A stretch of DNA of 64,000 nt, taken from NCBI GenBank assembly GCA_937930635.1, contig CALHCF010000007.1, positions 271,514-335,513 of the forward strand, written 5' to 3'. Both the position numbers and the translations under genes were made by a program. The first letter of the stretch is position 1; every line of letters begins with the position of its first letter. The notes below the pieces were generated by a model. That model did no database searches and had not been told where the DNA came from. It worked only from the letters and a program-made list of their open reading frames with translations. This DNA comes from an uncultured Rhizobiaceae group bacterium (GTDB lineage Bacteria; Pseudomonadota; Alphaproteobacteria; Rhizobiales; Rhizobiaceae). Below are positions 27,923-37,938 of the stretch, piece after piece.

Positions 27923-28830
27923 GCGGTCAGTGTCCCGCGTGCAAACTCCACAGCATTGCCACCAATACGACCGGCGGTCATGGCTCCATTGACCATTTCT
28001 ATTTCCAACTTGATGAAGGAAGGGCGTTTCATCTCTATTCCCTGTTCAATCTGATAAGCGTGATGCCCATCCACCGGCTGATCAAAATGAGCAATTGTTC
28101 CACAAAACGCTGCAACTGCAGATCCGGTTGCAGGATCCTCGGGAATTCCTTCGTGGGGCGCAAACATACGGGCATGAAAATGCGACTCGTGATTGACCGT
28201 CTCGCGGCAATAGACAAATACAGCCGGGATCTTGTTTTCAAACTCTTTGTTGGCCGCCACCCAGCTACCCGGGGTAACCTGCAGGGATGCCATCACCTTG
28301 AGGTCACGCACCGGAACAAAAATATAAGGCACTCCTGCAGAAAAGCCGCTGGGGATATGATTTTCAAATCCGATGTCCTGTGACGTTATGTTGAGCGCCT
28401 CGGCCAAAAGTTCCTTTTTGGGCATAAAGGGCACCAGATAAGGAAGCTTCGGCATATCGAACTCAGCCAACGCCCTGCCATTGGCAAATCGCACCCCGCA
28501 ACGAACCGGCCCAACCTGTTCTTCAAGAACGATAATACCCTGCCCTGCCTCGTCGATCCCTTTTTCAAGGGCCAGAGCAATCGCAGTCCCAACCGTTGGA
28601 TGACCAGCAAACGGCAACTCCAGGCCAGGCGTAAAAATACGGATATTGGCTGTATGAACAGGATTGTCTGGAGGGCGAACAAACACGGTTTCCGACAGAT
28701 TGAACTCTCTGGCAATTGTTTGCATACGCTCAGTATCAAGACCCTCCCCGTCAAACACGATGGCGAGTTGGTTTCCAGCCATAGGCTGATCAGTGAATAC
28801 ATCAAAAATTGCGTAACGGCGCTTCATCAA
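27919..28830 (-). CDS. PhzF-family isomerase/epimerase
   Basis: The 303 residues match the PhzF fold (two diaminopimelate-epimerase-like halves). It has FDVFTDQPMAGNQLAIVFDGE near the start, the catalytic glutamate in FNLSETVF near residue 46, and the C-terminal EDPATGSAVAAFCG phosphate/substrate loop. PhzF enzymes isomerise phenazine precursors, but most homologues have unknown substrates, and no phenazine genes are present here. It lies in a minus-strand run with the MauG-like gene downstream and the antiporter stop 5 bases after its own start side. Confidence 0.88.
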   Translation of the reverse strand: MMKRRYAIFDVFTDQPMAGNQLAIVFDGEGLDTERMQTIAREFNLSETVFVRPPDNPVHTANIRIFTPGLELPFAGHPTVGTAIALALEKGIDEAGQGIIVLEEQVGPVRCGVRFANGRALAEFDMPKLPYLVPFMPKKELLAEALNITSQDIGFENHIPSGFSAGVPYIFVPVRDLKVMASLQVTPGSWVAANKEFENKIPAVFVYCRETVNHESHFHARMFAPHEGIPEDPATGSAVAAFCGTIAHFDQPVDGHHAYQIEQGIEMKRPSFIKLEIEMVNGAMTAGRIGGNAVEFARGTLTA

Positions 28831-28835
28831 ACGTC

Positions 28836-30098
28836 CTAAAGAAGTGTGGGATCAACTGTGCGGTTGACCACGTTTTTTACGGTAAGACCTTGCACAATGA
28901 TCGAGAAAAGCACCACGGCATAGGTTGCGGCAAGCAAAAGCGGCTTTTCGGGAATAGCGGGAATCGACAAAGCCAGCGCCACCGAGATACCACCACGCAA
29001 CCCTCCCCAGGTGAGCACCGGGATCGCACCACTGCTAAAGGTTTGCTTGATGGATAGCAGCAAGATGGGGGTGGATACCGCGATGAGACGTGACGCAAGC
29101 ACCAACGGAACAGACGCCATCGCCAACCATGCAAATGACGGATCAAGCGAGATCACCAGAACCTCCAGACCGATCAAAAGAAACAAAACGGAATTGAGAA
29201 TCTCGTCAATCAGTTCCCAAAAACTAAACATTGACGAGCGGGTGTGGTCGCTCATCGCCAGAGTTGCCCCGCGATTGCCGATCAGCAAGCCCGCCATGAC
29301 GACCGCAATCGGGCCCGATAAATGCAGGCGCAGTGCCAGGGCATAGGTTCCAGCCACAATGCCCAGAGACAGGAGAATCTCCAGCATGTGTTCATCGATC
29401 GACGCCATCGCCCGATAAGCAATCCAGCCGGTCAACAGGCCAAGAACCGCACCACCGATGGCTTCAATGAAAAACAGTTCAGCGATATGAGCCACGCTGA
29501 CCTCACCACCACCGGAGCCTGTAGCGATGGCCAGCATGATGGTGAAAACGACAACCCCGACACCATCATTAAACAGCGATTCCCCGGCAATCTTTGCTTC
29601 CAGCGCAGGCGGTACATTAATCGACTTCAGAAGGCTAAGCACCGCAACGGGATCGGTTGGGGAAATCAGGGCGCCAAACACCAGCGCCCAGATCAGCGGC
29701 ACGGGTGTACCCAATAACCCCGCCAGAAAATAGAGACCAAACCCAACGATAAACGTGGACATTAAAACACCCACTGACGCCATAAGCCCAATCGCCCAGG
29801 CCTGGCTGCGCAGGAATGAAAAATCCACATGCAACGCACCGGCAAAAAGCAGGAACGCGAGCATGCCTTCCATCACCGTTGCGTAAAAGTCGATCTGACC
29901 AATCGCTGCCTGCAATGTGTCGGTAATGCCCAGTCCGGGGAAAAACTGTTCAATACCCAGCAGAACCAGCGAAGCAATTAATGCCATGACCAGCAGGCCG
30001 ATTGTATGCGGCAGACGAAAAACAACATGATTCAACCAGCCAAATACCCCCGACAGCAACAGCAGGAGCGCTGCGATTTCAAAAAGAGAGAGGGTCAT
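28836..30098 (-). CDS. Na+/H+ antiporter, CPA1 family
   Basis: The 420-residue protein has about twelve membrane helices and the CPA1 ion-binding motif ISPTDPVAVLSLLK near residue 155, followed by GESLFNDGVGVVVF. It probably exchanges sodium (or potassium) for protons across the inner membrane in pH and salt homeostasis. The ATG at 30098 has AAGGA at good spacing, while the ATG six bases earlier (30104) sits right against that site. It is in line with PhzF and MauG on the same strand. Confidence 0.88.
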   Translation of the reverse strand: MTLSLFEIAALLLLLSGVFGWLNHVVFRLPHTIGLLVMALIASLVLLGIEQFFPGLGITDTLQAAIGQIDFYATVMEGMLAFLLFAGALHVDFSFLRSQAWAIGLMASVGVLMSTFIVGFGLYFLAGLLGTPVPLIWALVFGALISPTDPVAVLSLLKSINVPPALEAKIAGESLFNDGVGVVVFTIMLAIATGSGGGEVSVAHIAELFFIEAIGGAVLGLLTGWIAYRAMASIDEHMLEILLSLGIVAGTYALALRLHLSGPIAVVMAGLLIGNRGATLAMSDHTRSSMFSFWELIDEILNSVLFLLIGLEVLVISLDPSFAWLAMASVPLVLASRLIAVSTPILLLSIKQTFSSGAIPVLTWGGLRGGISVALALSIPAIPEKPLLLAATYAVVLFSIIVQGLTVKNVVNRTVDPTLL

Positions 30099-30134
30099 GT
30101 GCATTCCTTAATTCCTGGCTTCTGCTACCTCAAT

Positions 30135-31265
30135 TCAAACCATGTTCAACGTTACCGCAACCGGGCAATGATCGGACGCCTTGGGTCGGTCCCATCCGGT
30201 TCTGGGGTATCGCTCAACATCCTGGTGATGCGGAAACACGGTTCTGTAGGGCTGACCCGCCCTGATAATATCCGGGACAACAGTTTCGTTTGCCAAGGCA
30301 AGCGCTGGCGATGCCAAAAGATAATCAAGCTGCACAAGATGGCGTGTCTCCCGGGTTTCAGGATCACATGGATCGGCAACCGGACCGCCAGCATAATAAA
30401 ACGTCCACCGGTTGTCGGGCGCGCGGCGTTTGATCAGATCATGAGAAAAACCATCGACAATGAGCGGCTCAACCCCACTGATGGCCTCAGCTTCCAGCTG
30501 GAATTCATATCCTTTTGACTGGTTACCGGTGACGACCAGCCGTTCGTTATAGTCATTCAGATCGCCGCATATAATCCACCGCATTTGTGGCGTTCTTTCC
30601 GAGCCGAACTTGCGCTCGACAATTTTACGAACAGCCCGTGCTTCCGCCAGCCGAACCGGCATTGTGTAGTCGCGCCCTGGAACACCGTTGCGCGAAGACC
30701 CCATGGATTTAAAATGGCTGATGAACAATGTCAGCCATTTGCCGCCAATGCGTAAATCAACTTCCAGACAGTCGCGCCGAAAAATCCTCTCATCGGCATC
30801 GAAACCCATTTTTTGTAATGAATCGGTATGAACGCCAAGCTCTCCAAAAGTGCTCTTTCGATGGCTTTTGATACGCTCAACCGAAATCTTGCGACCATCG
30901 GCGGTCTGTTCACGCGCCATCAGCGCAACATCAATCCCCCGGCTGTCGTTGCCTTCAATCCAGACCTTGTTTGGATATTCCAGACCCGTCATACGGTAAA
31001 GATAGTTGCGTTCGAAGGCCTCCAGCGTGGCAAGATTCTCGACTTCCTGGAAACAAATTATGTCAGCCCCACAATCCGCAATCGCCAGCGCAGTCATTTG
31101 CCGGGCATCATCTTCGTGGGCAACAACGCGAGCCTGCTGCGATTGTTTGTATTGGTTTGACGACTGTTTCTTGTTCGTCACCATCGCGAGGTCATCGCGC
31201 CGACCTGAAAAATCAAACCGCGCCATCAGATTTTCGGCATTAAACGTTGCGATGCGGACGGTCAT
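30135..31265 (-). CDS. endonuclease/exonuclease/phosphatase family protein
   Basis: The 376 residues show the EEP fold: RIATFNAENL at the start, the metal-binding glutamate in ICFQEVENL near 71, LFISHFKSM near 178, ICGDLND near 235 and the closing KASDHCPVAV histidine. No signal peptide is evident. Substrates in this superfamily range from DNA to phosphoesters, so no specific activity is assigned. It precedes the antiporter by 36 bases on the same strand. Confidence 0.88.
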   Translation of the reverse strand: MTVRIATFNAENLMARFDFSGRRDDLAMVTNKKQSSNQYKQSQQARVVAHEDDARQMTALAIADCGADIICFQEVENLATLEAFERNYLYRMTGLEYPNKVWIEGNDSRGIDVALMAREQTADGRKISVERIKSHRKSTFGELGVHTDSLQKMGFDADERIFRRDCLEVDLRIGGKWLTLFISHFKSMGSSRNGVPGRDYTMPVRLAEARAVRKIVERKFGSERTPQMRWIICGDLNDYNERLVVTGNQSKGYEFQLEAEAISGVEPLIVDGFSHDLIKRRAPDNRWTFYYAGGPVADPCDPETRETRHLVQLDYLLASPALALANETVVPDIIRAGQPYRTVFPHHQDVERYPRTGWDRPKASDHCPVAVTLNMV

Positions 31266-31301
31266 GGAAAGTGCGGTTCATATTGCTGCAGATAGACGTT
31301 T

Positions 31302-31529
31302 ATGCGCTATAGCGGCCCCTACAGCAACGAGCTTGTGAAATCGGCCTCCGCGAAAAGAAGATGGTGTGACATCACGCACAGATTCCAGGAAACCCACGGG
31401 TTAGAGTTCAATCATCAGACGGAGACAACATCCTCCCGGTCTCCAGAAAAAGCGACGAAAGGCTTGATCTCCACCCGTCGCAACCTGTTCTACCAGCTGT
31501 TCAACGCCCCCGAGGCAGCTGGCAGATGA
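31302..31529 (+). CDS. small basic protein of unknown function ending at an intrinsic terminator
   Basis: A 75-codon frame reads MRYSGPYSNELVKSASAKR and is rich in R, K, S and T. Its TGA (31527-31529) is followed immediately by a strong terminator hairpin, which argues for a real short transcription unit. Against it, the ribosome-binding site before the ATG is weak, and no family was recognised. A non-coding RNA ending at the same terminator is a reasonable alternative. Confidence 0.4.
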   Translation: MRYSGPYSNELVKSASAKRRWCDITHRFQETHGLEFNHQTETTSSRSPEKATKGLISTRRNLFYQLFNAPEAAGR

Positions 31530-31530
31530 T

Positions 31531-31562
31531 AAAGGTCCGCTCTTTTGGAGCGGACCTTTTTT
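31531..31562 (+). terminator. intrinsic terminator after the small 31302-31529 unit
   Basis: The stem GGTCCGCTC pairs with GAGCGGACC around a short T-rich loop and is followed by a run of T residues. It is the clearest terminator of this interval and separates the small unit from the first BA14K gene. Confidence 0.85.
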
Positions 31563-31697
31563 TCAGGGGCAAGCGGGTGTGACTTTTATCACCCGCCAAA
31601 ATTGCTGCTGTGGACGCGGTGATTGCCGCAAGGTAAGTTCATATGCAGAGGAAACATCCGGGGAATCGTTTATGAATCCGGGAAAAAGGAGAGAGTT

Positions 31698-32081
31698 TTG
31701 AGCAGATTGAACAAAAGCGCAGCTCTTGTTTTGGGAGCAATCGTATTGGCGACCACGCCTCAGGCTTCCAACGCCATGACAGTTAAACCCGTTCCCGTTG
31801 CACAGGAGATGGATGGATCAATTGTCAAAGTCGGGCGAAGAGGTCGCCGGGTAGGGCGTGTTCTGGGTGCCGTCGCCATCGGCGCGATTGTCGGAAGCAT
31901 CATCTCGCGTGGCATTCATGCTCGTGACAGGCGCTACAGGGATGCGCGGCACAGAGAACATCGCAACATTTACCGGCACGAACGCTGGTGCGAGCGCAAG
32001 TATCGCTCTTATCGGGTTTGGGACAACACGTTCCAACCCTACCACGGTGGGCGCCGGGAATGCCGCTCTCCCTATTTTTGA
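31698..32081 (+). CDS. BA14K-family secreted protein
   Basis: A TTG start at 31698, preceded by AAAAGGAGAG, gives 127 residues. A signal peptide (LNKSAALVLGAIVLAT...SNA) is followed by a glycine/alanine/isoleucine-rich hydrophobic segment (GRVLGAVAIGAIVGSIISRG), then an arginine/histidine-rich linker. The C-terminal BA14K signature follows: W-C-x3-YRSY-x3-DNTFQPYHGGRR-x-C-x-SPY. Two cysteines bracket the motif. BA14K of Brucella is an immunoreactive, lectin-like cell-envelope protein. A second paralogue follows, each with its own terminator. Confidence 0.82.
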   Translation: MSRLNKSAALVLGAIVLATTPQASNAMTVKPVPVAQEMDGSIVKVGRRGRRVGRVLGAVAIGAIVGSIISRGIHARDRRYRDARHREHRNIYRHERWCERKYRSYRVWDNTFQPYHGGRRECRSPYF

Positions 32082-32108
32082 GCACTAGTCATCCAGATTG
32101 AACAAATG

Positions 32109-32139
32109 AAAAGGCCGCCGGAAACTGCGGCCTTTTTTG
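32109..32139 (+). terminator. intrinsic terminator after first BA14K gene
   Basis: The stem AAGGCCGC (32111-32118) and GCGGCCTT (32127-32134) with an 8-base loop is followed by a T run. It lies 29 bases after the BA14K stop. Confidence 0.85.
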
Positions 32140-32313
32140 TGGGCGCTCAGCCCAACATCACATGAAAGCTGCGTTCAGTTTCCATTCAGGTGGGGTTTGG
32201 TATTCCTAATTCATCGCGTTTGGGGCGACATGTATCTGTCAGGAATTTCAGATCCCGTCCCAACCTTCAACAGGTGGCGGCTCAACTGGCCGCGCAACAG
32301 GATGGAGATCCCA

Positions 32314-32811
32314 ATGAGCAAGCTCAAGACTTCACTGATGGTCGGCTTCGTAACCTTTGCCATAGCAGCCACATCAACCTTAAGCCCGGCATCTGCCGGT
32401 AAACGTGAGCGCCGCATCGCCACCGGCATTGCAATCGGCGCACTGCTTGGCGCGGTCATCGCCGATGGTGTTCATCGCAAGAAGCGCCGCAAACATGTTC
32501 GCCAGCACAGGAACCATCGCAATCACTATCGCAATCATCGCCGCCATTATGACGATTTCGATTATGATGATGATTATGTAGACCGGTCAGACCGCCATTA
32601 TCAGCGTCCGACCCGCTTTCGCCGCGTCTATGATGACACGCCTCGCCGTGTCTATCGTGACCGCCGCCCAGTTTACCAGGAGCGTCGCATCAACAGCCAC
32701 CGGGCTCACACCAACTGGTGCCATAACCAGTATCGTTCCTATCGGCAGTCCGATAACACTTTCCAGCCCTATCACGGCGGCCGCCGGCTGTGCATATCCC
32801 CCTTCAACTAG
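32314..32811 (+). CDS. BA14K-family secreted protein with histidine/aspartate/arginine-rich middle
   Basis: From the ATG at 32314 (GGATGGAG upstream) the protein has 165 residues. It has a signal peptide ending around SPASA and a small hydrophobic segment (TGIAIGALLGAVIADG). A low-complexity His/Arg/Asn/Asp/Tyr region spans about residues 50-130, and the C-terminal BA14K motif (W-C-x2-QYRSY...DNTFQPYHGGRR-x-C-x-SPF) closes it. It shares nearly the whole terminal motif with the preceding paralogue but is longer in the middle. The likely place is the cell envelope; the charged middle could bind polyanions or metal. Confidence 0.82.
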   Translation: MSKLKTSLMVGFVTFAIAATSTLSPASAGKRERRIATGIAIGALLGAVIADGVHRKKRRKHVRQHRNHRNHYRNHRRHYDDFDYDDDYVDRSDRHYQRPTRFRRVYDDTPRRVYRDRRPVYQERRINSHRAHTNWCHNQYRSYRQSDNTFQPYHGGRRLCISPFN

Positions 32812-32878
32812 GGGCGCGCAGATTGCCTGACAGTCTGGCCGGGCCTCTGCCCTTATAGCTAGCTGACAGGTCCCACAA

Positions 32879-32917
32879 AAAAGGCCCGCGACATAAACTG
32901 TCGCGGGCCTTTTTTTG
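32879..32917. terminator. bidirectional intrinsic terminator between BA14K and ilvC
   Basis: A perfect 14-base inverted repeat (32880-32893 with 32899-32912, core GGCCCGCGACA) has an A run on the left and a T run on the right. It can therefore end transcription of both the plus-strand BA14K gene and the minus-strand ilvC. Confidence 0.88.
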
Positions 32918-32935
32918 AGTGCTTTTGAAAGACGG

Positions 32936-33985
<1,050 letters not shown>

Positions 33986-34217
33986 CTATCGACATCGCAA
34001 AATGCCGAGCTCGCGGTGGTTTAAACGCCCAATGAAGAAATGGCAATCGTCTCTCAGCGTTTCGTCAGATTCCAGCTTCCGATAATCAAATCCGCAAGAG
34101 CAGCAAGATGCTGAAACACCCCACTCCTGGAACCGGGCTCAAGTCACAACCATTGATATTCTGCTCCATAGTTGCCAAACCACACGTCAGCGAAACAGGC
34201 GACTTTGGAGCTTTTCA

Positions 34218-35270
34218 ATGGCCTACAATATCCTCATTCTTGGCGCCTCTTATGGATCATTGCTGGGCACGAAATTCCTGATGGCCGGGCATGATGTCAC
34301 TTTGGTCTGCCGACAGGCCACCGCCGGGCTGATCAACACTGAAGGCACAGAAGTACGCATCAAACTGCGTGGCGAAGATGCCCACCGCTCTGTTTTTTCC
34401 AAAGACCTGCCTGGAAAACTGAATGCAAAAGCACCTGAACATGTTGATCCGGCAGATTATGATCTGGTTGGTCTTGCCATGCAGGAGCCGCAATATTCCA
34501 ACCATACAATTCGTATGCTGATGGTCAAAATTGCTGAGGCCCGCATTCCCTGCCTGTCCATCATGAACATGCCGCCCCTGCCCTATCTGGGGCGTATTCC
34601 AGGCATCGACATATCGAAGGCCGAAATTGCATCCAGCAACCCGGCCGTGTGGGAACGTTTTGACCCCAGCCTGATGACCCTGTGCTCACCGGACCCCCAA
34701 GCCTTTCGTCCACCTGAAGAAAAACCAAACGTGCTGCATGTTGGTTTGCCGACAAACTTCAAGGCGGCTGCATTTTCCGATGCTGGCCACAACTCCATGT
34801 TGAAGAAACTCGCTGAGGATATCGACGCGGTACGCCTCGAGGGAAATGATGTCCCTGTAAAACTGCGGATCCATGACAGCCTTTTTGTCCCTCTTGCGAA
34901 ATGGAGCATGCTGCTGACGGGAAACTATCGCTGCGTGCGTGGCGACAATCCAATACCAATCCGCGATGCCGTACATTCCAATCTCAGTGCCTCACAATCC
35001 ATATATGCCCATGTGGACGGGATTGCCCGGCAACTGGGGGCCGATCCATCCGATCAGGTGCCCTTTGACAAATATGCCAAGGCGGCAGAAGGGTTGTTGA
35101 AACCTTCTTCCGTCGCCCGCGCCATTGCCGCCGGGGCACCGGAGGTGGAACGGGTCGACAAGTTGGTTCAGCTCATCGGCCAGTCACTTGGAATGGACAA
35201 TGATGCGGTAAACGAGACGGTGGCAACTGTGGACCGCTGTCTTGCAGAAAACCGGCAGGCCTCAGTCTGA
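34218..35270 (+). CDS. ketopantoate reductase-like NAD(P)-binding protein
   Basis: The 350-residue protein opens with a Rossmann motif ILGASYGSLLGTKFLMAGHDVTLVCR, resembling ApbA/PanE-type 2-dehydropantoate reductases. The remainder (INPPLPYLG-like region, long C-terminal helical domain) departs from typical PanE sequences. True PanE proteins are about 300 residues, so a different ketoacid or hydroxyacid substrate is likely. It is divergent from ilvC and convergent with the ABC permease. Confidence 0.7.
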   Translation: MAYNILILGASYGSLLGTKFLMAGHDVTLVCRQATAGLINTEGTEVRIKLRGEDAHRSVFSKDLPGKLNAKAPEHVDPADYDLVGLAMQEPQYSNHTIRMLMVKIAEARIPCLSIMNMPPLPYLGRIPGIDISKAEIASSNPAVWERFDPSLMTLCSPDPQAFRPPEEKPNVLHVGLPTNFKAAAFSDAGHNSMLKKLAEDIDAVRLEGNDVPVKLRIHDSLFVPLAKWSMLLTGNYRCVRGDNPIPIRDAVHSNLSASQSIYAHVDGIARQLGADPSDQVPFDKYAKAAEGLLKPSSVARAIAAGAPEVERVDKLVQLIGQSLGMDNDAVNETVATVDRCLAENRQASV

Positions 35271-35285
35271 TACAGGGCCTGCCCG

Positions 35286-36791
35286 CTAATCACGCTGCCC
35301 CTGTACCACCTGATTGAGGATCATGGCGCAGAACAAAATGGCAAAGCCTGCAAGAATACCCTGACCAACAGAGGAATACTGGAGAGCTTCCAGAACATCC
35401 TCTCCAAGCCCCTTGGCCCCGATCAGAGACGCCACAACAACCATCGCCAGGCTGAGCATAATGGTCTGGTTGACACCCGCTAGAATGGAAGGTGAGGCAA
35501 GCGGCAGGTCCACTTTGGTCAGCAAATACCATTTAGACGCCCCATAGGCGATCGCCGCCTCGCGGATCGATTCCGGAACTCCCCGCATACCAAGCACAGT
35601 CAGGCGAACAACCGGCGTACCGCCAAAAATCATCGTCGTAATAACCGCAGCCGGTTTGCCGACACTAAAAAATGCGATCACCGGGATCATGAAAACGAAA
35701 GACGGCATGGTTTGCATAAAGTCCATAATCGGACGGATCACCGAATAAAACCGGGGTCGGCGCGCGCAAAACAAGCCAAGAGGTATGCCAAGCGTAATCG
35801 ACAGAATTGCAGCCGTTCCAAGCAATGCCAGCGTGGTCATGGCCTTTTCCCAAAAGCCAAACAGTCCCATATAGGCGAGGAAAAAGGCAGCAGCGATAGC
35901 GCCTTTGGTTCCTGCCGACAGCCAGGTCAACAAGATGATGAAGCTTGCAACAACAAGCCAGGGTGTCGAGACAAACAGAACTTCCAGACCATCGAGCACG
36001 ATGCGGATACAGTAGCTAACGGAGGCAAAAAACGCCTGCCCTCCCAGCTTGATCGCATCAAAGAGCGATTCAACATACGTAATCGCAGTGAGCCTGATAA
36101 TGCGATCCGTTGGAAAACTTGCCAGCCAGCCAACTGCTCCTGGAAAAGAAAAATGAACAATACTGACCGCAAAGATAATAAATACGAACACCGCTGCCAC
36201 ACAGGTGCGCAGGGGTGAAAGTCCTGACTTTACGGTTCGGTCGGACAGCCAGATAGAGAAGCGTTTTTCAAGAGCCGGATTGGCGATAATGCCTTCTGCA
36301 ATTTTCACGATGGCGAGAAACGCCAGTCCAAAGACCGCCACCCAAACTGCATTCGCTTCGGCCTGAGCTGCTTCCAGCCTGATATCTGCGATGGCATTTT
36401 CCAGTGATTCAATCGTGCGCCGGAAAACATCAACATTATCGGCCTTTTTGTCGATGGCCGCCTGCAACTGCTGATAACGAAAGTTCAGCGTCCCCTCAAT
36501 CTGGGCAATTCGTTCGCGCGCTTCTGCCCCCAGATCACCAAACAACCCCCGCCCGATCTGAATAACTGCGAAAGCCTCAAGAATGACAAACGGAAGCCCC
36601 CAGTTCCACAACCCACGCATTCCAAACCAGACGGAGCCAAGAGCGGCCGCCATCCAGTTAAAGGTCCAGGTGAATTTCGACCGGGCACCAATCGCGCGAA
36701 ACTTTGCCCGGTAGTAGTCGGGACTGCTGCCTGTAAACTCAGGCACCAATGCATCCCGGTCCGCGGCATTTACATTGACGGTTTCACTCAC
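35286..36791 (-). CDS. ABC transporter permease for quaternary amine (betaine/TMAO type), with N-terminal extra domain
   Basis: The 501 residues are much longer than ChoW/ProW permeases. Residues about 10-90 form a small tryptophan-rich membrane domain (FTGSSPDYYRAKFRAIG...FNWMAAALGSVWFGMRG) that resembles DUF2628. A coiled coil (about 90-145) and two further helices come next. The binding-protein-dependent transport domain (about 290-500) has an EAA-like loop, GVPESIREAAIAYGASKWYLLTKVDLPLA. Its start overlaps the ATPase stop by four bases. It forms the membrane channel of the transporter encoded at 35.3-38.9 kb. Confidence 0.88.
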   Translation of the reverse strand: MSETVNVNAADRDALVPEFTGSSPDYYRAKFRAIGARSKFTWTFNWMAAALGSVWFGMRGLWNWGLPFVILEAFAVIQIGRGLFGDLGAEARERIAQIEGTLNFRYQQLQAAIDKKADNVDVFRRTIESLENAIADIRLEAAQAEANAVWVAVFGLAFLAIVKIAEGIIANPALEKRFSIWLSDRTVKSGLSPLRTCVAAVFVFIIFAVSIVHFSFPGAVGWLASFPTDRIIRLTAITYVESLFDAIKLGGQAFFASVSYCIRIVLDGLEVLFVSTPWLVVASFIILLTWLSAGTKGAIAAAFFLAYMGLFGFWEKAMTTLALLGTAAILSITLGIPLGLFCARRPRFYSVIRPIMDFMQTMPSFVFMIPVIAFFSVGKPAAVITTMIFGGTPVVRLTVLGMRGVPESIREAAIAYGASKWYLLTKVDLPLASPSILAGVNQTIMLSLAMVVVASLIGAKGLGEDVLEALQYSSVGQGILAGFAILFCAMILNQVVQGQRD

Positions 36792-37864
36792 GAGGTTTCC
36801 GTCCCTTCCACAACTGTCCGCAAAAGGTCTGCGCGCGTGATCACACCGACTCGCTTGCCTGCTTTATCGACAACTGCCAGCGGGACATCGGTTTCAATTG
36901 CACTGTTTATCAGCACACCGAGGTTGGCGTCCTCATTGAATTCGGGAGTACCTGCGCCAAGATTACCATTTGAGGATTCAAACTCCCCGATGGGCTGCAT
37001 AACGGCATGGGCGCGAACAACCTTGAGGCGGGAAATGCCAGCAACGAAATCCGCTACATAGTCATCAATCGGGTTCATGACGATATCTTCCGGTGTTCCC
37101 GTCTGCACCACACGCCCGTCCCGCATGATCGCAATGCGATCCCCGATACGAACCGCTTCATCCAAATCATGGGTAATAAACACGGTTGTCTTGTTCATAT
37201 TTGCCGCAAGCTTCATGAATTCGTTCTGCAATTGTCGGCGGATCAACGGATCAAGAGCACTAAACGGCTCATCCATCAGCAGAATTTCGGGATCGGCCGC
37301 CAGCGCTCTGGCCAGGCCTACCCGCTGCTGCATTCCGCCCGACAGTTCATGAGCAAACTTGTTGCCCCAGCTCGACAGCTCAACCATGTCCAGCGTGCGC
37401 TGGGCGATATCTATTCGCTGGTTCTTGGGAACATCGCGAATTTCCAGCGGCATCGCCACGTTATCGATCACAGAGCGATGCGGCATGAGGGCAAAATTCT
37501 GAAACACCATTGCTATGTGTTCATTTCGATAGCGCCGCAAAGGCGCCGGCCCCATCGCCATGATGTCTTCACCATTGACAACAATGCGCCCGTCAGTTGG
37601 TTCAAGCAGCCGATTGATATGACGCACCAGCGTGGATTTGCCACTGCCTGAAAGGCCCATGACGCAAAAAATCTCTCCTGGCAGGATGTTCATTGTTGCG
37701 TCGGCAACACCCACCACACAATTATGTTTGTCGAGAACTTCCTTCTTTGAAAGGTCGTTTGCGCGGATATCGGACAGAGCCTCGACAGCGTTGGCTCCGA
37801 ATATCTTCCAAACTTGGGAAATCTCGATCGCGAACTCGCGATCTTGTCCAGTCAAAGCTGCCAC
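36788..37864 (-). CDS. ABC transporter ATP-binding protein for betaine/quaternary amine uptake
   Basis: The 358-residue ATPase has Walker A GLSGSGKSTL near residue 72, signature LSGGMQQRVGLA near 170 and Walker B ILLMDEPFSALD near 193. A C-terminal regulatory part (about 285-355) holds a CBS-like segment (VLINSAIETDVPLAVVD...RVGVITRADLL). This matches ProV/OpuAA/ChoV-type ATPases, whose CBS region can sense ionic strength. It lies between permease and binding protein in one operon. Confidence 0.92.
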   Translation of the reverse strand: MAALTGQDREFAIEISQVWKIFGANAVEALSDIRANDLSKKEVLDKHNCVVGVADATMNILPGEIFCVMGLSGSGKSTLVRHINRLLEPTDGRIVVNGEDIMAMGPAPLRRYRNEHIAMVFQNFALMPHRSVIDNVAMPLEIRDVPKNQRIDIAQRTLDMVELSSWGNKFAHELSGGMQQRVGLARALAADPEILLMDEPFSALDPLIRRQLQNEFMKLAANMNKTTVFITHDLDEAVRIGDRIAIMRDGRVVQTGTPEDIVMNPIDDYVADFVAGISRLKVVRAHAVMQPIGEFESSNGNLGAGTPEFNEDANLGVLINSAIETDVPLAVVDKAGKRVGVITRADLLRTVVEGTETS

Positions 37865-37938
37865 GCCAATACTCTTTCGTGAAACAGAAAGTGTCCGCCG
37901 CCAGTAGCGGCGGACATCAACTTCTCAAAGGCGCGGAC

